This document shows, one piece after another, positions 17,197 through 25,875 of a DNA stretch of 64,000 nucleotides; positions within the stretch are counted from its first letter, which is position 1; each line of letters begins with the position of its first letter. A program made the translations under genes and the position numbers. This DNA comes from a bacterium (lineage in GTDB: Bacteria > Armatimonadota > UBA5829): contig JAJFVF010000002.1 of assembly GCA_021371935.1 (NCBI GenBank), positions 248,001-312,000 on the forward strand, in the 5' to 3' direction. Below the pieces are notes generated by a model. That model made no database searches. It was not told the DNA's origin and was given only the letters and a program-made list of their open reading frames with translations.

Positions 17197-17864
17197 TGGC
17201 TTTTATAAAGACAGATCCCAGCCAAACAAAGACGGTTATTGCTCTATTGGTCATCCTTGTGGCGGCCATAGGAATCACGGCGTTCAGGGTCTCGCATAAG
17301 GCGCCGCCTCCACCTGTAGAAAAGGCTCAGGCACAAGTGCAAACAGCAAACCGGGCTCAGGCAGCCGTTGCGCCCTATATCGAGCGTGAGACTTCGCGAA
17401 ACCCGTTTGCACGCCCAATGTATATTGCTTCTGCCAAGCAGGGCGTAAGTATAGTCGATAGAAACTCATCAGGCAGAGTGCTGCCGGCAAATATCAAGAT
17501 GAACCCGTGGAGAGCGGATGGCGTTGAATTCGGACATGAGAAGATTGCCCCCATGGATGTAACTCAGAAGCGCACCACTTCAGTGCAAATTGAGGCGGCA
17601 AAAGAACCGGTGCCGGTATTTGAGCTGATGGCCACGATCAGTGGACCGAAAGGAAGCAGCGCGGTGATAAAGACCGACCACTCTCAGAGTCAAGTGGTCG
17701 ATATGGGAGACAGGGTCACAGGTGGCTACAAAGTGGTCGCAATAGAACCGGACCATGTGATCCTTACCGACGGCAGGAATACACTTTTCGCAAGAAGACT
17801 GATGAGAAGCGCTGAGTCGGTCAAGGCTCAGGGAGTGGAGTGTGTTGCAAATGATGCTGAGTAA
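17196..17864 (+). CDS. pilP: PilP-like pilus assembly protein
   Basis: A 222-residue protein with an N-terminal membrane helix (residues 13-29), a Pro/Ala/Gln-rich linker, the RNPFARP box around residue 69 typical of PilP/GspC-type proteins, and a C-terminal beta domain (residues 145-205; VFELMATISGPKGSSAVI) resembling the GspC homology region that contacts the secretin. The absence of a lipobox suggests helix anchoring, unlike the lipoprotein PilP of Pseudomonas. It overlaps the start of pilQ. Confidence 0.72.
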   Translation: MAFIKTDPSQTKTVIALLVILVAAIGITAFRVSHKAPPPPVEKAQAQVQTANRAQAAVAPYIERETSRNPFARPMYIASAKQGVSIVDRNSSGRVLPANIKMNPWRADGVEFGHEKIAPMDVTQKRTTSVQIEAAKEPVPVFELMATISGPKGSSAVIKTDHSQSQVVDMGDRVTGGYKVVAIEPDHVILTDGRNTLFARRLMRSAESVKAQGVECVANDAE

Positions 17865-19176
17865 AAATGGCATTGTGATAATAACAATGGTCGTCATATG
17901 CGTGATGTCAGCGGGGGCTGGCTGCTGTCTTGCCCAGTCTGCTAAGCCAAGTGGACCGGTGGGATTATATGATCTCGATTCCAGCGGCAGTGACATTAAA
18001 TATGTGCTTGAAGCCCTTGCACGCAGGTCCGGCGTAAATATTGTGGTCAGCCCGGATATCAAAGGTGATGTTTCAGTGCACCTTAAGCAGATGACAATCG
18101 ATTCCATTCTCGATAACCTGGCAACCGTACATGGTTTTGCCTGGGAGAAGAACGGTGATACTTACCTAATTGCCGGCATGGACAAATTTGCTGCTTCAAA
18201 GGATGCAGAGCCCAGCAAAGAGCAAACAGCGTTCTGGCAGTGCAAGCACAGCAGACCTGCGGAGCTTGCTGCCGTCATATCCAAAGTTGTACCCAACCTG
18301 AAAGCTATTGAAGGCCCGAATCTTATCACGCCATCACTTGTCTCCGGCGGCGGCATGTCGTCCGATTCATCATCCTCGTCAGCATCTTCATCTTCCGCCG
18401 TTTCAACATCGACTGCTTCGACCAGCAACAGTTCGGTCCTTATTTTGATCGGTTCGTTCGAAGATATCGCGCGGGCAAAAGACATATTGGCTCAGATTGA
18501 TGTGCCGCGGAGGCAGATAAACATAGAAGTATCGGTTATCGAACTCAGCACGTCATTTGCAAAAGACCTGGGTACGGAGTGGTCGTGGAGTGATATTGCC
18601 GAACCGGAGAGCGATTCAACTACCGGTATAAAGATCGGCAGGTTTTCTACCAATGTATCGGCTGCAGTGTCGGCATCGCTTAAAAATGGTAATAGTAAGC
18701 TGCTCGCAAAGCCGAATATATCCGTGCTGGATAATGAGAACGCTGAGATTCTGATCGGTGAAAAACTGCTGTACCCGAAAATTGCCAGCTACAGCGACAA
18801 CGGCACGCCTATATATGACAAAGATGAGGTCAAGGTGGGCATATATCTGCAAATAGCTCCACAAATTGCGGGAGATTCGGATATAGTGCTCTCCCTCTAT
18901 CCACAGGTGAGCCTGGTGAGCGGGTACCTTGAAACGGATTATGCAAAATACCCGCAGATCAGCACCCGTGAGGCAAGGACCACGGTATCGGTGAGAAGCG
19001 GTTCCACACTAGCCATAGGCGGCCTGATACAGAATGATGACATAAAAAGCGTATCGAAGTTTCCGATACTAGGCGATCTGCCGGTGATAGGTTCGTTCTT
19101 CCGGCATTCGAATACCACCAAGGAGCACACTGAGATAGTGATATTCCTCACACCCAAAATTGTGGATGGGGCATAG
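17851..19176 (+). CDS. pilQ: Type IV pilus secretin PilQ
   Basis: Outer-membrane secretin through which the pilus exits. After a signal peptide (hydrophobic to about residue 30, ending near CCLAQS), an STN/N0-like domain is followed by an N1 domain interrupted by a Ser/Thr-rich loop (about residues 170-195, over 20 Ser). The secretin core follows, with SVIELSTSF, LAKPNISVLDNENAEILIG, and the signature SGSTLAIGGLIQND...FPILGDLPVIGSFF near the end. At 441 residues it is shorter than proteobacterial PilQ because AMIN domains are missing. The ATG at 17851 has GGAG ten bases upstream; GTG at 17842 is an alternative. Confidence 0.9.
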   Translation: MMLSKNGIVIITMVVICVMSAGAGCCLAQSAKPSGPVGLYDLDSSGSDIKYVLEALARRSGVNIVVSPDIKGDVSVHLKQMTIDSILDNLATVHGFAWEKNGDTYLIAGMDKFAASKDAEPSKEQTAFWQCKHSRPAELAAVISKVVPNLKAIEGPNLITPSLVSGGGMSSDSSSSSASSSSAVSTSTASTSNSSVLILIGSFEDIARAKDILAQIDVPRRQINIEVSVIELSTSFAKDLGTEWSWSDIAEPESDSTTGIKIGRFSTNVSAAVSASLKNGNSKLLAKPNISVLDNENAEILIGEKLLYPKIASYSDNGTPIYDKDEVKVGIYLQIAPQIAGDSDIVLSLYPQVSLVSGYLETDYAKYPQISTREARTTVSVRSGSTLAIGGLIQNDDIKSVSKFPILGDLPVIGSFFRHSNTTKEHTEIVIFLTPKIVDGA

Positions 19177-19184
19177 GTGATAGG

Positions 19185-20897
19185 GTGGTCGTAGACAATA
19201 CGCTTACATCCGTCTTTATTGAGCAGGGCGTTATAACGGCGAAAGAAATGGATGCGGCGCTTGCGATGCGCTCGGACGTCGCTGAAGATATCGGCGAGTT
19301 CCTGGTGCGGCTGCAGATGATCTCTGAGCGGGACCGCGTGCGCTGTGTCGGCATTCAGCATGGCATTCAGTATGTCGAGCTCTCCGGTCCGGAGATGGAT
19401 GCTGATATTGCCAAACTCATCCCCCATGCAATGGCTCTGAGGTATAAGGCCATACCGGTCGAACGTACTCAGGATGTCATAAAAGTGGCCATGGCCAATC
19501 CACTGGACGTGCAGGCTATCGACGACATTGCTCAAATGACCAGCCTCGAACCTATCCCTCTGATAGCGGTGGAAGATGAAATATTGGAAGCCATCTTCCA
19601 TTGTTTCGGGGCGGCAGGGGATATAAGTGACATCATCGTGGAGGCCATCAAAGACGCCGACGCCGAGGTCAAAATCCGTGAAGACGAGCCTGAGGAGACT
19701 GACGCCAATGTAGCCGAGCTGAGGGATTTGGCGGGGGGCGCGCCTGTGGTGCGGCTTGTGAATGCCATGATAGCCCGCGCCATTGCCGAGAGAGCCAGCG
19801 ATATACACATAGAGCCTGAAGCGGGACGCGTGCGCGTGCGCCTTAGGGTAGATGGTATTTTGCATGAAGTAATGAACGTGCCGAAGGACTTGCAGTCACC
19901 TGTGATTTCACGCATTAAAGTCATGGCAGGCATGGACGTGGCCGAGCGCAGGGCGCCGCAGGACGGCCGTATTACACTGGTTGCCCGTCCGCAGGAATAT
20001 GATTTCAGAATCTCGACCTACCCGGCAGTCCACGGGGAAAACGTTGTAATCCGCGTGCTGGAAAAAAGTGCAGCGCAGATCACTCTGGATAAGCTGGGTT
20101 TGCGGCCCGATGTCGCTGATGAGTTCGCGCGTATGACAAACGCTCCCTACGGCATGATCCTGGCTTGTGGCCCGACAGGCGCAGGCAAAACTACCTCGCT
20201 GTATGCAGTCCTGAACGCGATCAACTCGCCTGAAAGGCACATAATCACAATCGAGGACCCAGTGGAGTACCAGCTTGCTGGTGTTGTCCAGGCAAATGTG
20301 AACCGCAAAGCCGGGCTTACCTTCGCTACCGGTCTGAGGACTATGGTCAGGCAAGACCCGGATGTTATATTAGTCGGTGAGATCCGCGACTCTGAGACAG
20401 CCGAGATTGCCGTAGAGGCTGCGCTTACAGGTCACCTGGTGCTTTCGACCCTGCACGCAAACGATTCGTCCGGTGCTGCCGCGCGCCTGATTGATATGGG
20501 GGTCGAGCCGTTTCTGGTGGCATCTTCCGTTGTAGGTCTGCTCTCCCAAAGACTTGTACGGACCATTTGCCCCAGATGCGCCAGTCCATTTGTTATAAAC
20601 GACGAACTGCTGGCTCAACTCAAACTGGAGACGAGCACAGCCGAACTTGCTGGAGCAATGAAGGGTGCTGGATGCGAACAGTGCGGCAGAACAGGATATA
20701 AGGGCCGCGTCGGTATCTATGAACTTCTGAAAATGGATGATGATATTCGATCTGCGATCATTTCACGCAGTTCAGCCGCAGCGATCCGCCAAATTGCTAT
20801 GAAAAAGGGTATGCGCACCCTCCGCGAAGATGCACTCGAAAAGGTTAAAGCGGGGGTTACGACAATCGAAGAAGTCATGCGCGTAACTACAGACTGA
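19185..20897 (+). CDS. pilB: Type IV pilus extension ATPase PilB
   Basis: Hexameric cytoplasmic motor that powers pilus extension. The 570-residue protein has an N-terminal MshE/GspE-N domain (residues 1-140), the linker domain, Walker A GPTGAGKT at 329-336, the Asp box with VILVGEIRDSETAEIAVEAA, the His box GHLVLSTLHAND, and a zinc knuckle with paired CxxC (CPRC and CEQC). MshE N-domains can bind cyclic-di-GMP; this N-domain's ligand residues were not checked. The GTG at 19185 follows AGGTGATAGG. No pilT retraction ATPase is in view. Confidence 0.93.
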   Translation: MVVDNTLTSVFIEQGVITAKEMDAALAMRSDVAEDIGEFLVRLQMISERDRVRCVGIQHGIQYVELSGPEMDADIAKLIPHAMALRYKAIPVERTQDVIKVAMANPLDVQAIDDIAQMTSLEPIPLIAVEDEILEAIFHCFGAAGDISDIIVEAIKDADAEVKIREDEPEETDANVAELRDLAGGAPVVRLVNAMIARAIAERASDIHIEPEAGRVRVRLRVDGILHEVMNVPKDLQSPVISRIKVMAGMDVAERRAPQDGRITLVARPQEYDFRISTYPAVHGENVVIRVLEKSAAQITLDKLGLRPDVADEFARMTNAPYGMILACGPTGAGKTTSLYAVLNAINSPERHIITIEDPVEYQLAGVVQANVNRKAGLTFATGLRTMVRQDPDVILVGEIRDSETAEIAVEAALTGHLVLSTLHANDSSGAAARLIDMGVEPFLVASSVVGLLSQRLVRTICPRCASPFVINDELLAQLKLETSTAELAGAMKGAGCEQCGRTGYKGRVGIYELLKMDDDIRSAIISRSSAAAIRQIAMKKGMRTLREDALEKVKAGVTTIEEVMRVTTD

Positions 20898-20898
20898 C

Positions 20899-22128
20899 AT
20901 GCCAATTTATGCTTACAAAGCTATAACACCTGCGGGCGGGATCAAAAACAGCCGGGTTGAAGCGACGTCTGAGGTTCAAGCCAAATCATCTCTACGCAAA
21001 AAAGGCGAGCAGGTGCTTCAAATCAGAATTGTCGAATCAGATTCCAAGGCAACGCCTGCCCGTAATACCGAAACCGGCGAACGACTCAAGAAAAAATCTT
21101 CTCCCGAAGAAGTTGCAAGCGCAATCAGGCAGATAAGCATACTGACTCGCGCGGGTGTTCCTTTAGTGGAAGGCTTGCAAGGGTTGACCGAGCAGGCAAG
21201 GTCGCTGACGTTAAGAGATGCGATGCAGGACATTACACTCAACATCAGTCATGGTATGAACCTCTCTGATGCCTTCGCCAGACACCCTAAACTCTTTCCC
21301 AGCCTGGCAGTGGAGATGGCGAAGGTGGCAGAGGCGGGCGGCAACCTGTCTCAATCTCTGGACAGGCTCGCCGATCATATGGAGAGTGGAGCGGAGATTG
21401 GCCGCAAGATCAAATCCGCTATGGCATATCCTGTGGTCGTTTTGTTCATATCGGTGATTACAGTCATTGTGATGGTGACATTCATCCTGCCGAGGTTTAT
21501 GAAACTGTTTGATCAGATGGGTGCAAAACTGCCATGGACCACCAAAGCACTAATGAGTATCAGTCACGCGACAATTAGTTACTGGTATTTGATAGTGCCT
21601 GCTGTTGCGGCAATTATCTATGCTGTGCGTAGATATGCTTCCAGCCCAGTCGGCAGGCGAAATTTTGACAAATTGGCTCTCAGACTTCCTGTTATAGGCG
21701 ATATAGTCAATAAAATTATATTAAATCGGGTTCTCGCTTCAATGTCTACTTTACTTTCAAGTGGAGTTCCCATGGTAAAAACACTAGAGACATCAGCTGC
21801 TGCTGCCAATAATGAAATAGTAAAAGAGGCCCTTCTGCAGGCCAAAAGGGATGTTGCAGAGGGCAGCGCGACGTCTCAGTCACTCAGAACTACGGGCATT
21901 TTTCCGCCTTTGGTGCTGCAGATGGTGGCAAGTGGAGAGAAAACAGGCGAACTGCCGGCGATGCTGGAGTATATCTGCTCTATGTATGCGCGGGATACGG
22001 ATGCCAAGGTCAAATCCCTCACCTCCGTCATAGAGCCGATAATGATTGTCGTGTTAGGTATGATAGTAGGTTTTATTGCAATGTCGGTCATTGTACCGAT
22101 CTATTCTTTGGTAGGTGGGGTCAAATAA
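20899..22128 (+). CDS. pilC: Type IV pilus inner-membrane platform protein PilC
   Basis: Polytopic platform protein of the GspF family. The 409-residue product has two GspF repeats with helices near residues 175-200, 218-240 and 375-405, and conserved MPIYAYKAITPAGG, VPLVEGLQGL, and GEKTGELPAMLEYI segments. It starts one base after the pilB stop and precedes the prepilin genes. Length is typical for the family (400-410). Confidence 0.93.
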   Translation: MPIYAYKAITPAGGIKNSRVEATSEVQAKSSLRKKGEQVLQIRIVESDSKATPARNTETGERLKKKSSPEEVASAIRQISILTRAGVPLVEGLQGLTEQARSLTLRDAMQDITLNISHGMNLSDAFARHPKLFPSLAVEMAKVAEAGGNLSQSLDRLADHMESGAEIGRKIKSAMAYPVVVLFISVITVIVMVTFILPRFMKLFDQMGAKLPWTTKALMSISHATISYWYLIVPAVAAIIYAVRRYASSPVGRRNFDKLALRLPVIGDIVNKIILNRVLASMSTLLSSGVPMVKTLETSAAAANNEIVKEALLQAKRDVAEGSATSQSLRTTGIFPPLVLQMVASGEKTGELPAMLEYICSMYARDTDAKVKSLTSVIEPIMIVVLGMIVGFIAMSVIVPIYSLVGGVK

Positions 22129-22163
22129 GCTGGCTCGACCATATTACAAGGGGGTTTGTTGAA

Positions 22164-22565
22164 ATGTATCATTTGTTGGGGAAAGCCAGAAGGCGCAGCC
22201 TGGGCTTCACTCTGGTCGAATTGCTGGTAGTCGTGGTTGTGCTTGCAGTCTTGGCGGCTATTGTCCTTCCAAAATTCATGGACTCCGGTTCGCGCAGCAA
22301 AGAGTCTGCACAGAAGAGCGATCTTAAGATCATCAGAAACGCTGTTCAGCTCTTTTACACCGATACTGGTTATTATCCATCTACGCTGGACGATCTTGCG
22401 CGAGACGACGGCACGACTGCCAAGATATGGAACGGGACAGCTGAGGCGTCGTTAACGACGACCACCGACTATCATGGTCCATATTTACAGGAAGTGCCGA
22501 ACGATCCTGTCAAGAATGTTGCTTTCACATACGACCATTCTGACGGATCAGTTACTGCACCGTAA
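22164..22565 (+). CDS. Type IV prepilin / GspG-like pseudopilin
   Basis: A 133-residue prepilin. The leader ends in RRRSLG, followed by FTLVELLVVVVVLAVLAAIV; prepilin peptidase should cut after Gly15 and methylate Phe. Glu+5 needed for assembly is present. The C-terminal domain (LKIIRNAVQLFYTDTGYYPS, PYLQEVPNDP) resembles GspG-type pseudopilins. It is probably the major subunit of this run, though major and minor pilins cannot be told apart by sequence. GGGGG-type ribosome site upstream. Confidence 0.88.
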   Translation: MYHLLGKARRRSLGFTLVELLVVVVVLAVLAAIVLPKFMDSGSRSKESAQKSDLKIIRNAVQLFYTDTGYYPSTLDDLARDDGTTAKIWNGTAEASLTTTTDYHGPYLQEVPNDPVKNVAFTYDHSDGSVTAP

Positions 22566-22571
22566 AAGAAG

Positions 22572-22946
22572 ATGAACACTTCCAGAAACGGCGGCTTCAC
22601 ACTCGTCGAGGTGCTGGCCGCCGTTTTGCTTCTATCCATAGGGCTGCTTGCCGTGCTATCAGCGGGCAGAGCTGCACAGGAGACGCAGCAGCGTGCGGTG
22701 CGCATGTCTATCGGACGCCTCGCCGCCCAGAGCGCTATCGAACAACTGCGCAGTAATCAGAGCTATACCCGGCCCTCTTCAACTGTCACCGGTCTGCCGT
22801 CCGGCAATAAAATAATAATAAGCGTATCACCAGTCTCAGGCTCGCGCAGCGCCACCAAGCTGATCTATGCCTCGGTTACTGTCACTTGGCCGGAGGGCAG
22901 CGGCACCCAGAAGGTATTTTATGAGACTTACATCAGCCCCAAATAG
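22572..22946 (+). CDS. Minor pilin, PilV/GspI-like
   Basis: A 124-residue prepilin-like protein: short leader MNTSRNGG, then FTLVEVLAAVLLLSIGLLAV, with the GG/F processing site and Glu+5. The L..G..A pattern at the end of the helix (LLAVLSAGRAAQETQQRA) and the small C-terminal domain match PilV/GspI. It is expected to join the pilus tip priming complex. It overlaps the next gene by 26 bases. Confidence 0.8.
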   Translation: MNTSRNGGFTLVEVLAAVLLLSIGLLAVLSAGRAAQETQQRAVRMSIGRLAAQSAIEQLRSNQSYTRPSSTVTGLPSGNKIIISVSPVSGSRSATKLIYASVTVTWPEGSGTQKVFYETYISPK

Positions 22947-23550
22947 AGCTAATCAGGGATTCACACTTGTTGAACTGCTTATTGCAGGCACGGTTGCGGC
23001 TATTATTATTGGATGTATTTGCGAGGTGTATTTTGCGATTGCAGGAGATTGGGAGCGACAACAGGGAGAATCCGATGCGCTTATTGCCGTGTCAATGTCC
23101 TGCGATCGTTTGGGTGAGTATATTACTCAGTCTATGGGAGTGCAGGTATCCACACGCTTTACTACGAACGATACTCTTGCCGTCAACTTGCCTCTGGACA
23201 AGGCATATGGCATTTACGTGCCGACGTGGTCGGACGGCATAGTGCAAACACGCAGCGGCCAGTGGGTTGTGTTTTATCTCTCTGACACGACCGGCAGCTT
23301 TACTAGAAACGGAGATATATTATGGGCGGGTTCGCTTAACACGACAACTTCAATTGTAACCCCGGATTTTTCATGGAGCCTTTATGCAGTAGGCGGACCG
23401 GGCAGGATAACGCCGCTCAGGTCTATCCGCTTCGATGTAACGGCAGGTGACGGCCTGAGCCGTGTGCTTGTCACAGCAGAGTCGGTGTATAAGATCAAGA
23501 CGACGCAAAAGACCCTGAATCAGACAGCAACATTCTGCCTGAGGAACTAA
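22921..23550 (+). CDS. Minor pilin, PilW/GspJ-like
   Basis: A 209-residue prepilin-like protein. The ATG at 22921 gives leader MRLTSAPNRANQG then FTLVELLIAGTVAAIIIGC. The upstream extension to 22867 overlaps the preceding gene further and is not leader-like. The large beta-rich C-terminal domain matches PilW/GspJ minor pilins. Its TAA stop directly abuts a composite repeat (copy 2). Confidence 0.78.
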   Translation: MRLTSAPNRANQGFTLVELLIAGTVAAIIIGCICEVYFAIAGDWERQQGESDALIAVSMSCDRLGEYITQSMGVQVSTRFTTNDTLAVNLPLDKAYGIYVPTWSDGIVQTRSGQWVVFYLSDTTGSFTRNGDILWAGSLNTTTSIVTPDFSWSLYAVGGPGRITPLRSIRFDVTAGDGLSRVLVTAESVYKIKTTQKTLNQTATFCLRN

Positions 23551-23676
23551 GCAATTTACGGTCAGTAACGAGTCACATTTCCTGCGGAAATCTGACCTAG
23601 TAAATTGCACGATTGTATGTGGTGTTACTAATGTGAAAAACTATAGTGGTATACAAGCGACCTACCGTGATTTACT
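23551..23676. repeat. Composite repeat, copy 2 (module C with insertion, plus long tail)
   Basis: Begins GCAATTTACGGTCAGTAA as in copy 9, then has an extra segment of about 35 bases (itself carrying ATTTCC/GGAAAT arms) before ATTGCACG. The tail, from TTGTATGTGGT to about 23676, is nearly identical to 57149-57220. It runs up to the start region of the PilX-like gene. Confidence 0.75.
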
Positions 23677-23680
23677 TAGC

Positions 23681-24718
23681 ATGAAAGCATCTCCATATCT
23701 TTACAAGAGAAGACACGGAGCGGCATATTTGCTTGCCCTTACCACTCTGCTTGTGGGGATAACTCTAGGGCTGGCAATGCTGAGATCTTCAGAAAGTCAG
23801 TATATTACTCAGGTCAGCCGTCAAAAGAAGCAAGCAGCAGCCGATCTCGCCGAGGCAGGCGTGGACTATGCCTACTGGAAAGTCCACTATCAGGGTGAAA
23901 AGCTGCCTTATACTACTGATGTTGATACAACATCAGGCACAATCCATATTGTAGCCACTGATGACGGAGCCAGAGAGACTTCTCTGATGCTTGTGACGTC
24001 TACAGGAACATACGGTAATTGCAAACATACTATCAAACGTATAGTGCAGGGTCTGCTGCCTTATCACTATGCATTGTGTGTCAAAAAAAGCATTATTGAA
24101 GGTGATGCAATAATAAACAATAACGGCTACGGAGGTGTGCGCACAAATGGCCAAATATGGCTGACAAACTACGGCACCACCATGACTTCAGGCGCATGGG
24201 CTGCAAGCTCGATTACTGCAAACGGCGCGGCTACACCGCGATATCCCAACAGCCCGGCAATTGCATTTCCCAGCATCGACCTAAGTTACTATTATTCAAT
24301 TGCATCACGAGTATACTGGAATAATACGAATATAAATTTCCCAATATACGGGCTGTCAGGCGGGGTAATCTATGTTATGGGCCAGGCATATGTAAGCGGA
24401 ACATACACAGGCACATACACTCTTGTCGCAACAGACGATATAATTGTAACAGGCTCATTGAGTTCTGCAAATTCAAGCTCATTCCTGGCTTTGATTACGC
24501 TGGATAAGATTACGATCAATAACAGCTCCGGATATGTCAGCGCACTGCTCTATTCTCACAATTCACTAAGCACCGGCGGAATCGACATCAGAGGATACCC
24601 GACCATATACGGCTCTGCATCTGCTGATGAATTTGCGACCGAATACACATCTGTGATAAATGGAAACTCTCTGCTGACAATCGATGTGATGAGGCAGTTA
24701 AAGCTGCCGGGGCTGTAG
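23681..24718 (+). CDS. PilX-like pilus accessory protein (divergent)
   Basis: A 345-residue protein with a basic N-terminus and a hydrophobic helix, GAAYLLALTTLLVGITLGLAM, followed by SSESQYITQVSRQKKQAAADLAEAG, a pattern of PilX-type minor pilins (A(A/D)LAEAGxxYA). There is no FTLVE motif or Gln/Glu+5 signature. The large C-terminal part is rich in Gly, Ser, Thr and Asn and likely a beta-helix (residues 130-345). The in-frame GTG at 23633 would add 16 residues encoded entirely by repeat copy 2, so ATG 23681 is preferred, though its ribosome site is poor. The stop TAG is the first triplet of repeat copy 3. Confidence 0.65.
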   Translation: MKASPYLYKRRHGAAYLLALTTLLVGITLGLAMLRSSESQYITQVSRQKKQAAADLAEAGVDYAYWKVHYQGEKLPYTTDVDTTSGTIHIVATDDGARETSLMLVTSTGTYGNCKHTIKRIVQGLLPYHYALCVKKSIIEGDAIINNNGYGGVRTNGQIWLTNYGTTMTSGAWAASSITANGAATPRYPNSPAIAFPSIDLSYYYSIASRVYWNNTNINFPIYGLSGGVIYVMGQAYVSGTYTGTYTLVATDDIIVTGSLSSANSSSFLALITLDKITINNSSGYVSALLYSHNSLSTGGIDIRGYPTIYGSASADEFATEYTSVINGNSLLTIDVMRQLKLPGL

Positions 24719-24751
24719 CCCGCATTTTGCGGGAAGCGCATAATACGGGCT
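24716..24751. repeat. Composite repeat, copy 3 (module A)
   Basis: TAGCCCGCATTTTGCGGGAA followed by GCGCATAATACGGGCT: a single module A with one arm slightly degenerate. It begins with the TAG stop of the upstream gene and ends four bases before the pheA stop on the other strand. It may serve as a bidirectional terminator. Confidence 0.8.
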
Positions 24752-24754
24752 GTT

Positions 24755-25819
24755 CTACTCAGCCTCAGGATAGCTGCCGAGTACTCTGACGAAGAGCGCC
24801 TGCTCGCCGAGTTTCTTCAGAGACCTCTGCATATTCTCATCGTTTTCATGTCCCTGGCAGTCCACAAAGAAGATATACTCCCACGGCATCTGCTTGGTTG
24901 GACGTGACTCTATCAACGTGAGGTTGATTGCCTGACTTTCAAAAACAGTCAGGGCATGGTAAAGCGCACCGGCCTTGTTGGGAACTGCAAATACCACTGA
25001 GGTCTTGTCTTTGCCGCTGGGGGAAGGCTTCGAGTTGCCGACCACCAGAAAGCGGGTTCTGTTGTGCGGATTGTCCTCAATTCCTTCGGCTATTATATTT
25101 AGACCATACTCGCGCGCGGCAAGGTTGGATGCAATGGCGGCGCTGGTCGGATAGTCTTCACACATCTTTGCACCCTTGGCCGTACTGGAAACTTCTAAAA
25201 TTTCTACGCCGGGAAGGTGGGTCGCAATCCAGTTGCGGCATTGAGCAATGGCTTGTGCAATCGAATATACCCGTCTGATCTGGGAGATATCATTTCCAGC
25301 TGAAAGTAAGTTATGTGATATAGGTGCGTATATCTCAGCACATATTCGCAGGTCCGATAGCAAGAACATGTCGAGCGTATGGCTGACAATTCCTTCTGTG
25401 GAGTTTTCTACCGGAACAACGCCATAGTTGGCCTCACTATGCTCAACGGCGCTAAAGACGTCCGGTATAGTGTTGACGGGGATGAAATCCGTGGAGTCTC
25501 CGAATTTCATGATACTGGCAATATGAGAATAGCTTCCCGCCGGACCCAGGTATGACACACTAATAGGCTTTTCCAGCGCTCGGCAGGCCGATATTACCTC
25601 GCGAAATACAGCGCTCATCGCGGCATCGCTTAGGGGTCCTTTGTTATTTTTGAGCACTCCAGAAAGCACTTGTTTCTCACGCTCCGGCGCAAAAATGCTC
25701 TTGGAGCCTTTGTCTTTCATCTTGCCGATTTCCAGAGCGCAGTTCGCACGCTCGTTAATCATTTCGACAAGCTGCTTATCTATCTCATCTATTCTTTTGC
25801 GGTATTCTGATATGTCCAT
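24755..25819 (-). CDS. pheA: Bifunctional chorismate mutase / prephenate dehydratase
   Basis: Converts chorismate to prephenate and then phenylpyruvate in phenylalanine synthesis. The 354-residue protein has an AroQ-type chorismate mutase (residues 1-85; YRKRIDEIDKQLVEMINER), a prephenate dehydratase domain (YLGPAGSYSHIAS, VVPVENSTEGIV, NRTRFLVVG with catalytic Thr), and a C-terminal ACT domain (NKAGALYHAL, LIESRPTK in place of ESRP) for phenylalanine feedback. The ATG at 25819 has GAGG upstream; the longer frame to 25843 is not supported. Length matches bacterial P-proteins. Confidence 0.94.
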   Translation of the reverse strand: MDISEYRKRIDEIDKQLVEMINERANCALEIGKMKDKGSKSIFAPEREKQVLSGVLKNNKGPLSDAAMSAVFREVISACRALEKPISVSYLGPAGSYSHIASIMKFGDSTDFIPVNTIPDVFSAVEHSEANYGVVPVENSTEGIVSHTLDMFLLSDLRICAEIYAPISHNLLSAGNDISQIRRVYSIAQAIAQCRNWIATHLPGVEILEVSSTAKGAKMCEDYPTSAAIASNLAAREYGLNIIAEGIEDNPHNRTRFLVVGNSKPSPSGKDKTSVVFAVPNKAGALYHALTVFESQAINLTLIESRPTKQMPWEYIFFVDCQGHENDENMQRSLKKLGEQALFVRVLGSYPEAE

Positions 25820-25875
25820 TTCTTCCTCAAGTTTGAAAGTCAAAAGTGGGTCTATCTCTTTGACTGATAATCCAT

